DNA of 64,000 bases from Candidatus Nanoarchaeia archaeon (GTDB taxonomy: Archaea; Nanobdellota; Nanobdellia; Woesearchaeales; JACPBV01), in the NCBI GenBank assembly GCA_028279655.1, contig JANQNH010000018.1:1-64000 (forward strand). Reading direction: 5' to 3'. This document shows positions 52,157 to 61,418 of this stretch, one piece after another (the first letter of the stretch is position 1; the number at the start of each line of letters is the position of its first letter). The translations under genes and the position numbers were made by a program. Below the pieces are notes generated by a model, which was given only the letters and a program-made list of their open reading frames with translations, ran no database searches and had not been told where the DNA came from.

Positions 52157-52403
52157 GGAAGGAGGTAATGTAATGTTGTTTTTAATATTTTTTGTTGTTT
52201 TGTACTTTCACTATTATAAATTTCTTATTAGGGGGAATAGACGATTACTTTCTCTTTATGTTTTAGCGATGTTCCCCACCCCCTTGCGCTTTTGTTTTTC
52301 TATAGAGCAGAAAACTAAATCTTTTTGGAAGCTTCATTTCTAGAACCTTGTTTCTAAAATATGAACATAAGCTTTTTATATAACTCCAAGTTAGCTTTTA
52401 CTT
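52157..52403. other. 247-bp divergent intergenic region with nadA promoter
   Basis: Between nurA-like and nadA genes. A TATA box CTTTTTATATAA (52372-52384) is centred 26 nt before the nadA ATG. A possible small plus-strand ORF (52173-52343) with GGAGGT upstream is not convincing. Nothing else was recognised. Confidence 0.5.
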
Positions 52404-53309
52404 ATGGAACACAAAGAAATGATTGATAAGATAAATAGCCTGAAGAAAGAGAAGAACGCAATAATACTGGTGCATAACTACCAGAGGTCTGAGGTCTATG
52501 AGATAGCTGATGCTCTGGGAGACTCTTTAGGTTTAGCTAAGAAGGCTGTGGATACAGATGCTAAGATAATCGTATTCTGCGGTGTTGATTTCATGGCAGA
52601 GTCTGCAAAGATATTGAATCCTGACAAAAAGGTGTTGCATCCTGAGAAGCTTTCTGAATGCCCTATGGCTAATATGGTCATTGTGGACCAGGTTATGGAG
52701 ATGAAGAAGAAGTATCCTGAGGCTGCGGTTGTTAGCTATGTAAACAGCACAGCGGATGTAAAGGCGGTCTCTGATATCTGCTGCACTTCAGCGAATGCTG
52801 TTAAGGTTGTCAGCAGTCTGAGCCATAAGGAGATCATATTTGTACCTGATAAGAACCTGGGAAACTATGTGCAGTCGCAGTTACCTGATAAGAAGATAAT
52901 AACACTGGATGGCCATTGTTATGTTCATGATAAGGTTTTGGTTGGTGATGTTAAGAGGGCAAAGGAGTTGCATCCTCAAGCTAAGGTCATGGTGCATCCT
53001 GAGTGTAAGATGGATGTTATCAAGGAAGCGGATGCTGTCTGTTCTACTGGCCAGATGATAACCTATGTTAAAGGGAGTTCAGATAAGGAGTTTATCGCTG
53101 TTACTGAATGTGGGATGGCGAACATGCTTAAGAGGGAGTTTCCTGACAAGGAGTTTTATGCTGTTGGGGGAACATGTATACAGATGAAGAAGATCACTTT
53201 AGAGAAGATCTATGATTGCTTACTTAATGAGAAGAACCCTATTTCGGTTGATCCTTCTATTGCAGAGAAAGCGAAGAAGGCCTTGAATGCTATGTTAGAG
53301 GTTTCTTAG
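52404..53309 (+). CDS. nadA: Quinolinate synthase A
   Basis: 301 residues, usual length. It condenses iminoaspartate with dihydroxyacetone phosphate to quinolinate, using a 4Fe-4S cluster. Cys ligands are within GVDFMAESAKI region and near residues 82-85 (SECPMANM), 170-172 (GHCYVHDK) and 256-258 (TECGMANML). The HNYQRSEVYEIADALGDSLGLAKKA segment is conserved. Leaderless from the TATA box. First of the NAD biosynthesis genes here. Confidence 0.95.
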   Translation: MEHKEMIDKINSLKKEKNAIILVHNYQRSEVYEIADALGDSLGLAKKAVDTDAKIIVFCGVDFMAESAKILNPDKKVLHPEKLSECPMANMVIVDQVMEMKKKYPEAAVVSYVNSTADVKAVSDICCTSANAVKVVSSLSHKEIIFVPDKNLGNYVQSQLPDKKIITLDGHCYVHDKVLVGDVKRAKELHPQAKVMVHPECKMDVIKEADAVCSTGQMITYVKGSSDKEFIAVTECGMANMLKREFPDKEFYAVGGTCIQMKKITLEKIYDCLLNEKNPISVDPSIAEKAKKALNAMLEVS

Positions 53310-53373
53310 TATTTTTTAAAACACTAAAAGTAAAAAATGAGGATTTTTCGACTAGTAGCACCACTTAAAAACC

Positions 53374-53385
53374 GAAACATTTATA
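53374..53385 (+). promoter_or_regulatory. TATA box of the small-ORF operon
   Basis: An ACATTTATATGC stretch lies about 45 nt before the ATG at 53426, and a strong AAGGAGGTG site follows at 53411-53419, so this is a non-leaderless promoter. Confidence 0.45.
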
Positions 53386-53425
53386 TGCTTCTTTTATCAA
53401 AATCATTCATAAGGAGGTGTTCATA

Positions 53426-53539
53426 ATGAGAAAAGAGGGGGAATCTTTCTTCTTCAAAATACTTCCGAAAGGTTTATATTACATTAATCATTCCTCAGTG
53501 GTATTGAAGGAGGTTAAGCAAGGGGGTGGCTTGACTTGA
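53426..53539 (+). CDS. Possible 37-residue leader-like small ORF
   Basis: Starts MRKEGESFFFKILPKG and ends KQGGGLT. A strong AAGGAGGTG lies 7 nt before the ATG and a TATA box further upstream. Its TGA overlaps the TTG start of the next gene (TTGA), as in coupled pairs. Against it: a second TATA-like promoter lies inside it at 53467-53500, and composition is not distinctive. Confidence 0.4.
   Translation: MRKEGESFFFKILPKGLYYINHSSVVLKEVKQGGGLT
53467..53500 (+). promoter_or_regulatory. Promoter copy similar to that at 62102-62136
   Basis: CGAAAGGTTTATATTACATT and the following AATCATTC nearly repeat the sequence upstream of the PLD lipoprotein gene. The TATA element is TTTATATTA. Confidence 0.5.
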
Positions 53540-53760
53540 ATAGGATAGACCGATTCCATAACCAGGTAGGTGTATTAGTCCCAGATGATGTTTGGAATAT
53601 TAATTTACCTACAATAAAAGTGGATCAGGAACAGAAAGAAAAACTTCGTAAGAATAAAAACCGAATTAGAGGTAGCGTTAGATTAAGGAATAGCCTATTC
53701 AATACTGATGAGGAGAATAAAATTATACGAAAGCGAGTTCTCTCAACCCCTTTGCCATAA
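53536..53760 (+). CDS. Small basic hypothetical protein
   Basis: 74 residues starting at TTG, with GGGGGTG upstream. Charged, Asn/Arg/Lys-rich, no membrane segment. It is followed 6 bp later by the next hypothetical gene in the same direction. Not recognised; start choice uncertain. Confidence 0.45.
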   Translation: MNRIDRFHNQVGVLVPDDVWNINLPTIKVDQEQKEKLRKNKNRIRGSVRLRNSLFNTDEENKIIRKRVLSTPLP

Positions 53761-53766
53761 TTTTAG

Positions 53767-54408
53767 ATGTTAAATAAACATGAGAAAGATCTTAGGAAGA
53801 TAGTTGAACTTTATAGGATCATAAAAGAGCTTACTTTATTTACTGAGCAGGTTAATTTTAAAATAGACGTTCAAGCATCAATGGAATTACGTAATGCCTT
53901 TGATCATTTTATGCGTGCTATGAGTTCTGAATTAAGTATACAACAAAAAAAAGATGCAGAGTACATAAAAAGACAGATTGATAAGGTTTGTGCTCACGTT
54001 ATAAGGTCAGGATACGACACCTTAGACACACTAGGAATTGAAATTAAAAAATCAATTATTGATGAAATGCGGTTTTTTTCATTAGAGACTATTAATGTTG
54101 TTTGGCCAGAGTATTATAGGAAGGAGCGCGGTAAAATGATGGATATTGTTGGTGCCATAACATCTGCTAGGTTTAATAAGGATTCAGGTGATGATGATCT
54201 TAATAATTTCTTGATGTATGCGGAAAAAATAAAAGAATCTACCGATATGTATAAAAAATTATTGCAGAAGAAAGGAGATATGATTGAATATCAAAAAAAG
54301 TTGAAAGAAGAAAAACTGAAGAAGCGTATGTTTGCTATCATAAAAGTATTATTTATTGGCTTGATTGGTTACTTATTTGCTTGGTTACAATATATTTGGC
54401 TTAAGTAA
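53767..54408 (+). CDS. Helical hypothetical protein with C-terminal membrane anchor
   Basis: 213 residues, almost entirely helical and charged, with a coiled-coil before a C-terminal transmembrane helix (~193-211, IIKVLFIGLIGYLFAWLQYIW). Tail-anchored topology is likely. Not recognised. AT-richer than its nad neighbours, and it lies between nadA and nadC, so it may be inserted. Confidence 0.6.
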   Translation: MLNKHEKDLRKIVELYRIIKELTLFTEQVNFKIDVQASMELRNAFDHFMRAMSSELSIQQKKDAEYIKRQIDKVCAHVIRSGYDTLDTLGIEIKKSIIDEMRFFSLETINVVWPEYYRKERGKMMDIVGAITSARFNKDSGDDDLNNFLMYAEKIKESTDMYKKLLQKKGDMIEYQKKLKEEKLKKRMFAIIKVLFIGLIGYLFAWLQYIWLK

Positions 54409-54434
54409 TCAATTGATTTTTCTAATCTACCAAA

Positions 54435-54444
54435 GATTTAAATA
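54435..54444 (+). promoter_or_regulatory. TATA box of nadC, leaderless
   Basis: GATTTAAATA is centred about 29 nt before ATG 54468. Confidence 0.55.
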
Positions 54445-54467
54445 CTCATTTCAAACTTTTTCTTTCT

Positions 54468-55403
54468 ATGAATAGGGGGCAGGTACTTAATAAGGCTTAT
54501 CAGAGAGGGCATCTTCTTACTCTGAGGAACAAGCTTTACAAGGATTGGATCAAGAAGTTTATAGTTGATGAGACAAAAGGAGATATAGGCAAGGGGGATA
54601 TAACCTCTGAATCGGTTCTTAGGAACGGAAAGGTTAAGGCTATTGTCTATTCAAGGTCTAATGGGATACTAGCAGGGGTTGAAGAGACTTCTTTATTGCT
54701 GAGGGATTCTGGAGTCAGGGTTAAGATTCTGAAGAAGGATGGAAGAAGGCTTACTAAGGGTTCTAAGATAATGTTATTGGAAGGGGGGGAGAAGGATATA
54801 CTTAAGCTAGAAAGATCTGTACTTGATCTTCTTGCAAGGATGTCTGGTATCGCTACCCTTAGTAATGCTTTGATTAAGAGAGTTAATGGAAAAGTTGGTA
54901 TTGCTCCAACCCGAAAGACACAGTGGAGATATCTGGATAAAAAAGCTGTTTATGTCGGTGGAGGATTAACCCACAGGCTAGCATTGTGGGAGTCCATATT
55001 GATAAAGGATAATCATCTGGCTGCGCTTAAGCGTGAGGGAGTAGAGGATGTTATCGGTGTTGCGTTGGAAAGGGCCTGGAGGCATAAAAATAAAGGTAAT
55101 TTTGTAGAGATTGAAGTAACGAGCGAAAAAGAGGCTGTAAGGGCTGCTAAGAAGTTTAAGGAACTAATGAAAGGACATTATCCACGAATAATAATGCTGG
55201 ATAATGTTAATCCTAGGAGGATCAAGAGAATAATTGATAGGTTGAAGAAAGATAAACTTTATAACTATGTGCTGATTGAGGCTTCTGGAGGGATAACCCC
55301 TAAAGAAGTCGTTAGTTATGCTAATTCAGGGGCAGATGTTATCTCATTAGGGTATCTTACCAAATCATCAAAGGCGCTTGATATTAAATTGGACATACAG
55401 TAG
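54468..55403 (+). CDS. nadC: Nicotinate-nucleotide pyrophosphorylase (carboxylating)
   Basis: 311 residues. It converts quinolinate and PRPP to nicotinate mononucleotide. Recognisable segments are GDITSESVL (~45-53), GILAGVEE (~66-73), ARMSGIATLSN (~126-136), APTRKTQWRYLDKKAV (~146-161), GGGLTHRLALWESILIKDNHL (~164-184) and GADVISLGYLT near the end. The first ~25 residues extend beyond usual homologues. Sixteen bases separate it from nadX, so the two form an operon. Confidence 0.94.
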   Translation: MNRGQVLNKAYQRGHLLTLRNKLYKDWIKKFIVDETKGDIGKGDITSESVLRNGKVKAIVYSRSNGILAGVEETSLLLRDSGVRVKILKKDGRRLTKGSKIMLLEGGEKDILKLERSVLDLLARMSGIATLSNALIKRVNGKVGIAPTRKTQWRYLDKKAVYVGGGLTHRLALWESILIKDNHLAALKREGVEDVIGVALERAWRHKNKGNFVEIEVTSEKEAVRAAKKFKELMKGHYPRIIMLDNVNPRRIKRIIDRLKKDKLYNYVLIEASGGITPKEVVSYANSGADVISLGYLTKSSKALDIKLDIQ

Positions 55404-55418
55404 GAAGGAGATAGAAAG

Positions 55419-56210
55419 ATGAGAATAGGGGTAATCGGTTGTGGAGCCATTGGGAGTGTTTTGTGTAGATTTATCGATAAAGACCTTGAGGGTTGTTCTT
55501 TGGTTTCTGTCTGTGATACTGATACGGATAAGGTTGAGAAACTAGTAGAATCTTTAGAAACTAATCCTGAGATACTTGACATCGATGGTGTAATTGACAG
55601 GTCTGATATCATTGTTGAGGCTGTTAGTCCTTCTATTGTCGGTGAGCTGATGCAGAAGTGTATCGACAAGAAGAAGCACCTGATGGTGATGAGTGTAGGT
55701 GGTGTTATCCAGAATCTGGATCTGCTGGATAAACTTACTGCAAGATTGTTTATACCTTCAGGAGCAATATGCGGTATTGATGGAGTGAAGGCTGCGAATA
55801 TTGAGGAGATCGATAGTGTTGTGATCACCTCTACCAAGTCTCCCAAGAGCCTTAAGGGTGCACCTTATCTGGCTGAGAAGGGGATCGATGTTGAAGCTAT
55901 TATGGAAAAGGAGACAATATTTGAAGGGAATGCACTTGAGGCTATCAAGGGCTTTCCAAAGAACGTTAATGTTAGTGCTGTCTTGAGTTTGGCAGGTATT
56001 GGTGCTGAGAACACAAGGGTTAGGGTTGTAGTGGATCCTTCCATCAAGAGAAATATGCATGAGATTGAGGTTGAAGGCAGTTTTGGGAAGCTATATACAA
56101 GAACAGAGAATGTCCTAAGTCCTTTGAATCCTAAGACTTCTCACATGGCTGTACTTGGAGCGTGTGCTACTCTAAGAAGATTGGTGGGTTTTGTTAAGAT
56201 AGGGAATTAG
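55419..56210 (+). CDS. nadX: L-aspartate dehydrogenase
   Basis: 263 residues. N-terminal Rossmann fold GVIGCGAIGSVLCRFI (~3-18), then the aspartate-binding region (SVGGVI ~93; IPSGAICGIDGV ~111-122) and the C-terminal alpha/beta domain with NVNVSAVLSLAGIG and THMAVL-like ending. It makes iminoaspartate with NAD(P), replacing L-aspartate oxidase, and feeds NadA. An AAGGAGAT site lies before the ATG. Confidence 0.93.
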   Translation: MRIGVIGCGAIGSVLCRFIDKDLEGCSLVSVCDTDTDKVEKLVESLETNPEILDIDGVIDRSDIIVEAVSPSIVGELMQKCIDKKKHLMVMSVGGVIQNLDLLDKLTARLFIPSGAICGIDGVKAANIEEIDSVVITSTKSPKSLKGAPYLAEKGIDVEAIMEKETIFEGNALEAIKGFPKNVNVSAVLSLAGIGAENTRVRVVVDPSIKRNMHEIEVEGSFGKLYTRTENVLSPLNPKTSHMAVLGACATLRRLVGFVKIGN

Positions 56211-56214
56211 TTTT

Positions 56215-57075
56215 TTATTTCATATAGAAAGCATCTTTTCCTTTTCTTACTATAGTTGGAAAATGCTCTGCATTTATACTGTTATTACTAACTAAAGCAC
56301 CATCGATATCTGGTTGAACCATAAAATCATCTATGTTTCCTGGTTCTACAGGACCACCATAAATAATTCTAATTCCTTGGGCAAAATTTTTACATACTTG
56401 TTTAATCATTTCTTCTGAGCAATTTGCATTCTGTTTTCCAACTTCAAATAATATGTCCCTAATCATGTTATGTATCTTCTGTGCTTCTTCAAATGATATA
56501 GTCTCTCCAGGTTCAATTGCCCTCCCAGGATCATAAGCAATAACTATGCTCTCCATATTGGATATTGGAGATGCTTCGCAATCCCCTTTTGGAAAATTCT
56601 CCAAAGCTTTGGTCAATTGTGCGTACAATACCTCTTTGGTCTCTTGGTTCTCTCTTTGTTGCTTGTTTTCACCAACACATATGATTGGAGATATTTTATA
56701 ATTTGCTTTATGGATATTGTACTCAATAATAGCCCTTAATCTCCTATTAACTAACTCATAGGTTTCACCATGATCTCTTTGTCCTGAATAACCTAAAATA
56801 ACACACCTTCCCTTTGCTTTAACCAAAGACTCTATGGATAGCTCACCTGTTCTCGGATTATCCTCATAACTGATATTTTGGCTGCCTACACTAATGAAAG
56901 AACCTGATGTATTATAAACCCTGGAAATATAACCATTTTGAGGAAAGATTACAACTTCTGCATCTACCACATCTGATAGGGGATCACTACCTTGTTTAGC
57001 TTGATCGATAGCTTGTGATACTGAATCAATCTCTTTTGTCCAGATCCAACCAAAAAAAGGTATCTTTTTGTCCAT
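56215..57075 (-). CDS. Triosephosphate-isomerase-fold protein with altered catalytic residues
   Basis: 286 residues, longer than archaeal TIM (~225). The fold signatures are present (IICVGEN ~131-137; IIYGGPVEPGN). However, the catalytic His of the GHSERR motif is Tyr (LGYSGQRD, Y96), the catalytic Glu of AYEPVWAIGTG is Asp (AYDPGRAIEPG, D182) and the N-terminal GNWK is GWIWTK. It is therefore probably not an ordinary isomerase and may bind a related phosphate compound. Tail to tail with nadX, 4 bp apart. No true tpiA is in the window. Confidence 0.75.
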   Translation of the reverse strand: MDKKIPFFGWIWTKEIDSVSQAIDQAKQGSDPLSDVVDAEVVIFPQNGYISRVYNTSGSFISVGSQNISYEDNPRTGELSIESLVKAKGRCVILGYSGQRDHGETYELVNRRLRAIIEYNIHKANYKISPIICVGENKQQRENQETKEVLYAQLTKALENFPKGDCEASPISNMESIVIAYDPGRAIEPGETISFEEAQKIHNMIRDILFEVGKQNANCSEEMIKQVCKNFAQGIRIIYGGPVEPGNIDDFMVQPDIDGALVSNNSINAEHFPTIVRKGKDAFYMK

Positions 57076-57188
57076 TCTTCATCTCAGTTATTCTTTTTTA
57101 TCTTCTAAGAACAAATCTTAGAGGAATATCCCTCTTTTTGCTGGAAGATTGGATTACGCTTTAAATATTTTACTGAATCCCAAAGTTT

Positions 57189-57197
57189 TTTAAATAT
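57189..57197 (+). promoter_or_regulatory. TATA box of topA, leaderless
   Basis: TTTAAATAT is centred 27 nt before ATG 57220. A small CTAAGA-acaaa-TCTTAG hairpin (57107-57123) lies upstream. Confidence 0.55.
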
Positions 57198-57219
57198 CGT
57201 CTAATTCTAAAGAAGAATC

Positions 57220-59457
57220 ATGTATGAACTTATTATAACTGAGAAACCAGCAGCAGCAAATAAGATAGCTGCTGCCTTGGCTAATGGGAAGCCAATCAAG
57301 GAAAATTCAAAGGGTGTTCCTTATTATAAGATCACCAGAGGAAATAAGGATATCGTTGTTGCCTGTGCGGTAGGTCACCTATATGGGCTTGACAGGAAGA
57401 AGGGAGAGAAGAAGTGGGCTTTTCCTGTATTTGACATAGAATGGCAGCCCGCTCATGAGACAAGAAAGACAGCTGCTTTCTCCAAGAAGTATCTGCAGGC
57501 AATAAAGAAGCTTGGCAAGGAAGCCAGTGAATTTACAGTTGCTACAGACTATGATGTTGAAGGTGAGGTAATCGGCCTTACTGTTATCAAGTATGCTTGC
57601 AAGAAGAAGGATGCTTCAAGGATGAAGTTCTCTACGCTTACTAAACCAGACCTGGTTGAAGCCTATGAAAATAAGTCAAAGACCCTGGACTGGGGGCAGG
57701 CCAATGCTGGAGAGGCAAGACACTTCCTAGATTGGTATAATGGGATTAACTTCAGTCGTGCATTGACATCAGCCTATAAAACAACAGGGGGATTTAAGGT
57801 ATTAAGCATAGGTAGGGTGCAAGGTCCAGCCCTAAAGATAATTGTTGACAGGGAGAAAGAGATCAAGGCATTTAAACCAGTTCCTTACTGGCAGATTGAG
57901 ATGAATGGAATTGTGAACAAAGGAGACATTAACGCTTGGCATATCAAGGATAAGTTCTGGGATAAAAAGGAAGCTGATAAGGTTATGAAGAACATAAAGG
58001 GTTGTAAGAAGGGAGAGGTAAACAAGGTTGAGAAAAAGCAATTCAAGCAAGCACCACCTAACCCATTTGATCTTACTTCCCTGCAGGTTGAGGCTTATAG
58101 GTTATTTAAGATACAGCCAAAGGATACACTTGCAATCGCTCAAGACCTTTATACCTCTGGGCTTATATCCTATCCAAGAACATCATCCAATCAGCTGCCA
58201 CCTAAGATAGGGTACTCTAAGATATTATCCTTGTTGAAGGAACAAAGTCATTATGATGAACTCTGTAGCAGCTTGCTGAAGCAGAAGAAACTGTTTCCTA
58301 ACAACGGAAAGAAGACAGATCCTGCACATCCTGCTATTTATCCTACTGGTCTTGCTGCTGAGGTAGATGAGAGGGCAGGCAAGATATATGATCTGGTGGT
58401 TAGGAGGTTTATGGCTACCTTTGGGGAAGCAGCCACCAGGGAGACTATGAAGGTTAGTATTGATGTCAATAAGGAGATATTTGTAGCCAAAGGTACAAGG
58501 ACTGTAGAGAAGGGATGGTTTGTCTATTATGGCAGTTATGTCAGATTAGAGGAGGAGGAGTTGCCTACTGTAAAGGAAGGGGATAATGTTGATGTTAAGA
58601 AGATAACCATGCATGATAAAGAGACATTGCCTCCAAAGAGATATACTCCAGCTTCTATTATTAAGGAATTGGAGAAGAGGGGATTAGGGACGAAAGCGAC
58701 TCGTGCTTCTATTGTTGATACATTGTTCCAAAGGCATTATGTACATGGGCAAAAGTCTATAGAGGCTACTGAGCTAGGGATCAATACCATGAAGACCCTG
58801 GAGAAGTTTGTCCCTAAGATAATTGATGAGAAGCTTACGAGACATTTTGAGGAGGAGATGGATGAGATCAGGGATGGGAAGAAAAAGAAAGAAACTGTCC
58901 TTGGAGAGGCAAAGAAAGATATAATCAGTGTTATCAATGATTTCAAGAAACATGAGAAAGAGGTTGGAGAGAGTCTGAAGAAAGCACACTGGGAGGCTAA
59001 GGATGCTATGGCTACTCTTGGTGCTTGTCCTAAATGCAAAGAGGGGGTACTGATGATGAGAAAAGGGAAGTTTGGTAGTTTTGCAGCATGCAACAAGTAT
59101 CCTAAGTGCAAAACAACATACTCTTTGCCAAGCAACGCTATTATCAAACCTTCCAAGAACGTATGTAAGACATGCGGGATGCCTATGGTCCTGGCGATAA
59201 AGAAGAAGAGACCAATGGAGTTCTGTCTGAACAGAGATTGCAAATCAAAGCATATAGAAGGGGAGGCTGGGAAGCTGGCTAAGGATATTGCTAAAGGAAA
59301 TGTTGAGAGGGATTGTCCTAAATGCAAGGAAGGGAAACTTGTATTGAGGAAATCGATCTATGGTAGCTTCCTAGGATGTTCGGCCTATCCCAAGTGCAGA
59401 TATACTGAGAAATTAGATAATAATAACGGAAATAAAGAAAGTAATAAAAAGGCATAA
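57220..59457 (+). CDS. topA: DNA topoisomerase I (type IA)
   Basis: 745 residues. N-terminal Toprim domain (LIITEKPAAANKIAAAL; acidic DYDVEGEVIG ~109-118). Catalytic Tyr318 in GLISYPRTSSNQLPP. The central gate domains follow. C-terminal zinc fingers use CPKCKEG (~604), CNKYPKC, CKTCGMP and CPKCKEG...CSAYPKCRY, so about three to four. It relaxes negative supercoils. Leaderless. The gene is followed by a Lon-like protease 16 bp later. Confidence 0.95.
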   Translation: MYELIITEKPAAANKIAAALANGKPIKENSKGVPYYKITRGNKDIVVACAVGHLYGLDRKKGEKKWAFPVFDIEWQPAHETRKTAAFSKKYLQAIKKLGKEASEFTVATDYDVEGEVIGLTVIKYACKKKDASRMKFSTLTKPDLVEAYENKSKTLDWGQANAGEARHFLDWYNGINFSRALTSAYKTTGGFKVLSIGRVQGPALKIIVDREKEIKAFKPVPYWQIEMNGIVNKGDINAWHIKDKFWDKKEADKVMKNIKGCKKGEVNKVEKKQFKQAPPNPFDLTSLQVEAYRLFKIQPKDTLAIAQDLYTSGLISYPRTSSNQLPPKIGYSKILSLLKEQSHYDELCSSLLKQKKLFPNNGKKTDPAHPAIYPTGLAAEVDERAGKIYDLVVRRFMATFGEAATRETMKVSIDVNKEIFVAKGTRTVEKGWFVYYGSYVRLEEEELPTVKEGDNVDVKKITMHDKETLPPKRYTPASIIKELEKRGLGTKATRASIVDTLFQRHYVHGQKSIEATELGINTMKTLEKFVPKIIDEKLTRHFEEEMDEIRDGKKKKETVLGEAKKDIISVINDFKKHEKEVGESLKKAHWEAKDAMATLGACPKCKEGVLMMRKGKFGSFAACNKYPKCKTTYSLPSNAIIKPSKNVCKTCGMPMVLAIKKKRPMEFCLNRDCKSKHIEGEAGKLAKDIAKGNVERDCPKCKEGKLVLRKSIYGSFLGCSAYPKCRYTEKLDNNNGNKESNKKA

Positions 59458-59472
59458 TCATTCTTCTCCCCT

Positions 59473-61281
59473 ATGAAATGGGGGTTTTTGGCTTTGTTTT
59501 TAGTGATCTTGATAGTTCCATCTGTATCTGCCAAGGAAGGCCATATCAAGCTACTGGCTGTAAGGGAAACAGGGGACGGGTATGAAGGTTCGATTGCAGA
59601 TCTTTATCTTGAGATACAAAAAGGAACAGGAAGGGTCTTTCTGGATACCTTTCCTCTTACAAAAGTGGATACCCAGATATCTACCAGATTTGCCAAGGAT
59701 ATGGCATGTGCTTATCTGGATAGGGATTGCCTGGAGTATGACTTCATATATACGATAAAGGCGGATTCACCTATAATTGCAGGGCCTTCAGCCGGAGGGG
59801 CTATTGCGATACTTACAGTAGCTTTGCTTGAGGATCTTGAGCTAGATGAGGAAATAAGCATTACTGGCACTATAAATTCAGGTGGGATAATCGGTCCTGT
59901 TGGTGGTATAAAAGAGAAGATAGATGCAGCAAATCGAAACGGATTAAGAAAGGTTTTGATTCCAGAGGGTGAGAGGTTTATCGATAAAGATACTAAGATT
60001 ATAGAGAAAATAACTGTCAAGGGAATCAAAGGTTCTGTTTATGAGAACGCTTCTATAATGAATAAGACCTTGGATCTTGTAGAGTATGGAAAAAAGGAGG
60101 GGATAGAGGTTGTTGAGGTGTCTGATATAAATGACGTTCTTTTTGAGTTTGTAGGAAGAAGGATGGAGGATATGAATTACCCGTTGATTATAGATGACCA
60201 TTATAATCATACTATGTCTTCTTTATCCTCCAGACTGTGCAACAGAAGTTCCAGGCTTTTTAGCATGGTTATGATGCATGATCATTCAGAGTATAACGAG
60301 ACTGTGGATTCTATATTGAATCTTACGTCAAAGGCTGATTCAGCAACAATCAAAGGCATGCCTTATTCAGCAGCTTCATATTGTTTTGGGGCTAATGTCA
60401 AACTTACTTATCTTTTGCTGGCTTTGGAGAATGCCAGTGAGGAAGAGATTGAGGGTAAGATAGACATAATAAGCAGGAATGTTGCAAAATTAGAGAGAAG
60501 TATTGATAAAAGGGAAAAGGAGACAGTTACAGATCTTGAGGCATATGCTATCGTTAAGGAAAGACTGATAGAGGCAGAGGACTTTAAGGACGAAGCATCT
60601 AAGAACATAACTGAGAAGGACGTGTATAGTCTTGCATATTCATTTGAAAGGGTTTATTCTGCATTCTCATGGGCAAATTTCTTTGATCACAGGGGAAGAA
60701 AGTATGACTTCAACAAGGAACTTCTTGAATCATCATGCCAGAAAAAGATCGAAGAGGCAGAGGAAAGGTATCATTATGTTCTGCTTTTCTATCCTGCTTT
60801 GAGCTTAGAAGGTACGAGAAAGGAGATCGATTATGCTTATGATGATATGAGGAATAGCAGCTATGAGCTCTGTTTGTTTAAGGCTACAAAGGCAAAGGCC
60901 GAGTCTGATGTCATTTTAAGTGTCAGCGGTGTTGGGAACGACAAGATAGGTGCTCTGCTGGATAAGAAGCTGGAGGTAGCCAGGAAGAGTATAGCTAGGC
61001 AGATAAACAAAGGAAGCTTTCCTGTACTTGCTTATTCATACTATGAGTATGCGAATGAACTCCAGAAGTCTGATCCATATTCTGCTCTGCTTTACTCGGA
61101 GTATGCCCTTGAGCTTAGCGATCTAAGCATATATTTTAAGGAAATCAGGAGGCCCCCTGTCATTGGTTTTGATTTTAGGTCATTGGTGTTTTTGATCATT
61201 GGAATGTTAGTTGGTTATTTGTTGTTTAGGGTTGGTGGGGAGAAAAAAGAGACTAAAAGGAGCAAAAGAAGGAAAAGTTAG
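59473..61281 (+). CDS. Secreted, membrane-anchored Lon-like serine protease (S16)
   Basis: 602 residues. Signal peptide (1-20, ending SVSA), then a lone Lon protease domain with catalytic Ser106 (AGPSAGGA) and Lys147 (GGIKEKI), no AAA+ module. A long helical region (~230-560) with paired Cys is followed by one C-terminal transmembrane helix (~570-590) and a basic tail. Proteins like this (COG1750 type) act outside the membrane on envelope proteins. Sixteen bp after topA, in the same direction. A hairpin lies at its 3' end. Confidence 0.88.
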   Translation: MKWGFLALFLVILIVPSVSAKEGHIKLLAVRETGDGYEGSIADLYLEIQKGTGRVFLDTFPLTKVDTQISTRFAKDMACAYLDRDCLEYDFIYTIKADSPIIAGPSAGGAIAILTVALLEDLELDEEISITGTINSGGIIGPVGGIKEKIDAANRNGLRKVLIPEGERFIDKDTKIIEKITVKGIKGSVYENASIMNKTLDLVEYGKKEGIEVVEVSDINDVLFEFVGRRMEDMNYPLIIDDHYNHTMSSLSSRLCNRSSRLFSMVMMHDHSEYNETVDSILNLTSKADSATIKGMPYSAASYCFGANVKLTYLLLALENASEEEIEGKIDIISRNVAKLERSIDKREKETVTDLEAYAIVKERLIEAEDFKDEASKNITEKDVYSLAYSFERVYSAFSWANFFDHRGRKYDFNKELLESSCQKKIEEAEERYHYVLLFYPALSLEGTRKEIDYAYDDMRNSSYELCLFKATKAKAESDVILSVSGVGNDKIGALLDKKLEVARKSIARQINKGSFPVLAYSYYEYANELQKSDPYSALLYSEYALELSDLSIYFKEIRRPPVIGFDFRSLVFLIIGMLVGYLLFRVGGEKKETKRSKRRKS

Positions 61282-61294
61282 TTGTGATTATAAA

Positions 61295-61328
61295 CCCGAG
61301 CAAGGCTTTTGAAAAGCCCTGCTGGGAA
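61295..61328 (+). terminator. Hairpin after the Lon-like protease gene
   Basis: A stem formed by AGCAAGGCTTTT and AAAAGCCCTGCT, extended by CCC/GGG, lies 14 nt after the stop. An A-run rather than a T-run follows, so it may be an RNA stabiliser or processing site instead of a standard terminator. Confidence 0.5.
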
Positions 61329-61418
61329 AAAAGAGGTGATAGATTACTATCACTATAAAATAGACACAACTGATATATAAACTTTTCTTTCTAATATTAT
61401 CCTAGAGTGGTGACAAAA

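Noticed and set aside
52173-52343. Possible small plus-strand hydrophobic ORF upstream of nadA
   Set aside because: GGAGGT precedes an ATG, but there is no plus-strand promoter and the product is low-complexity hydrophobic sequence over an AT-rich promoter region.
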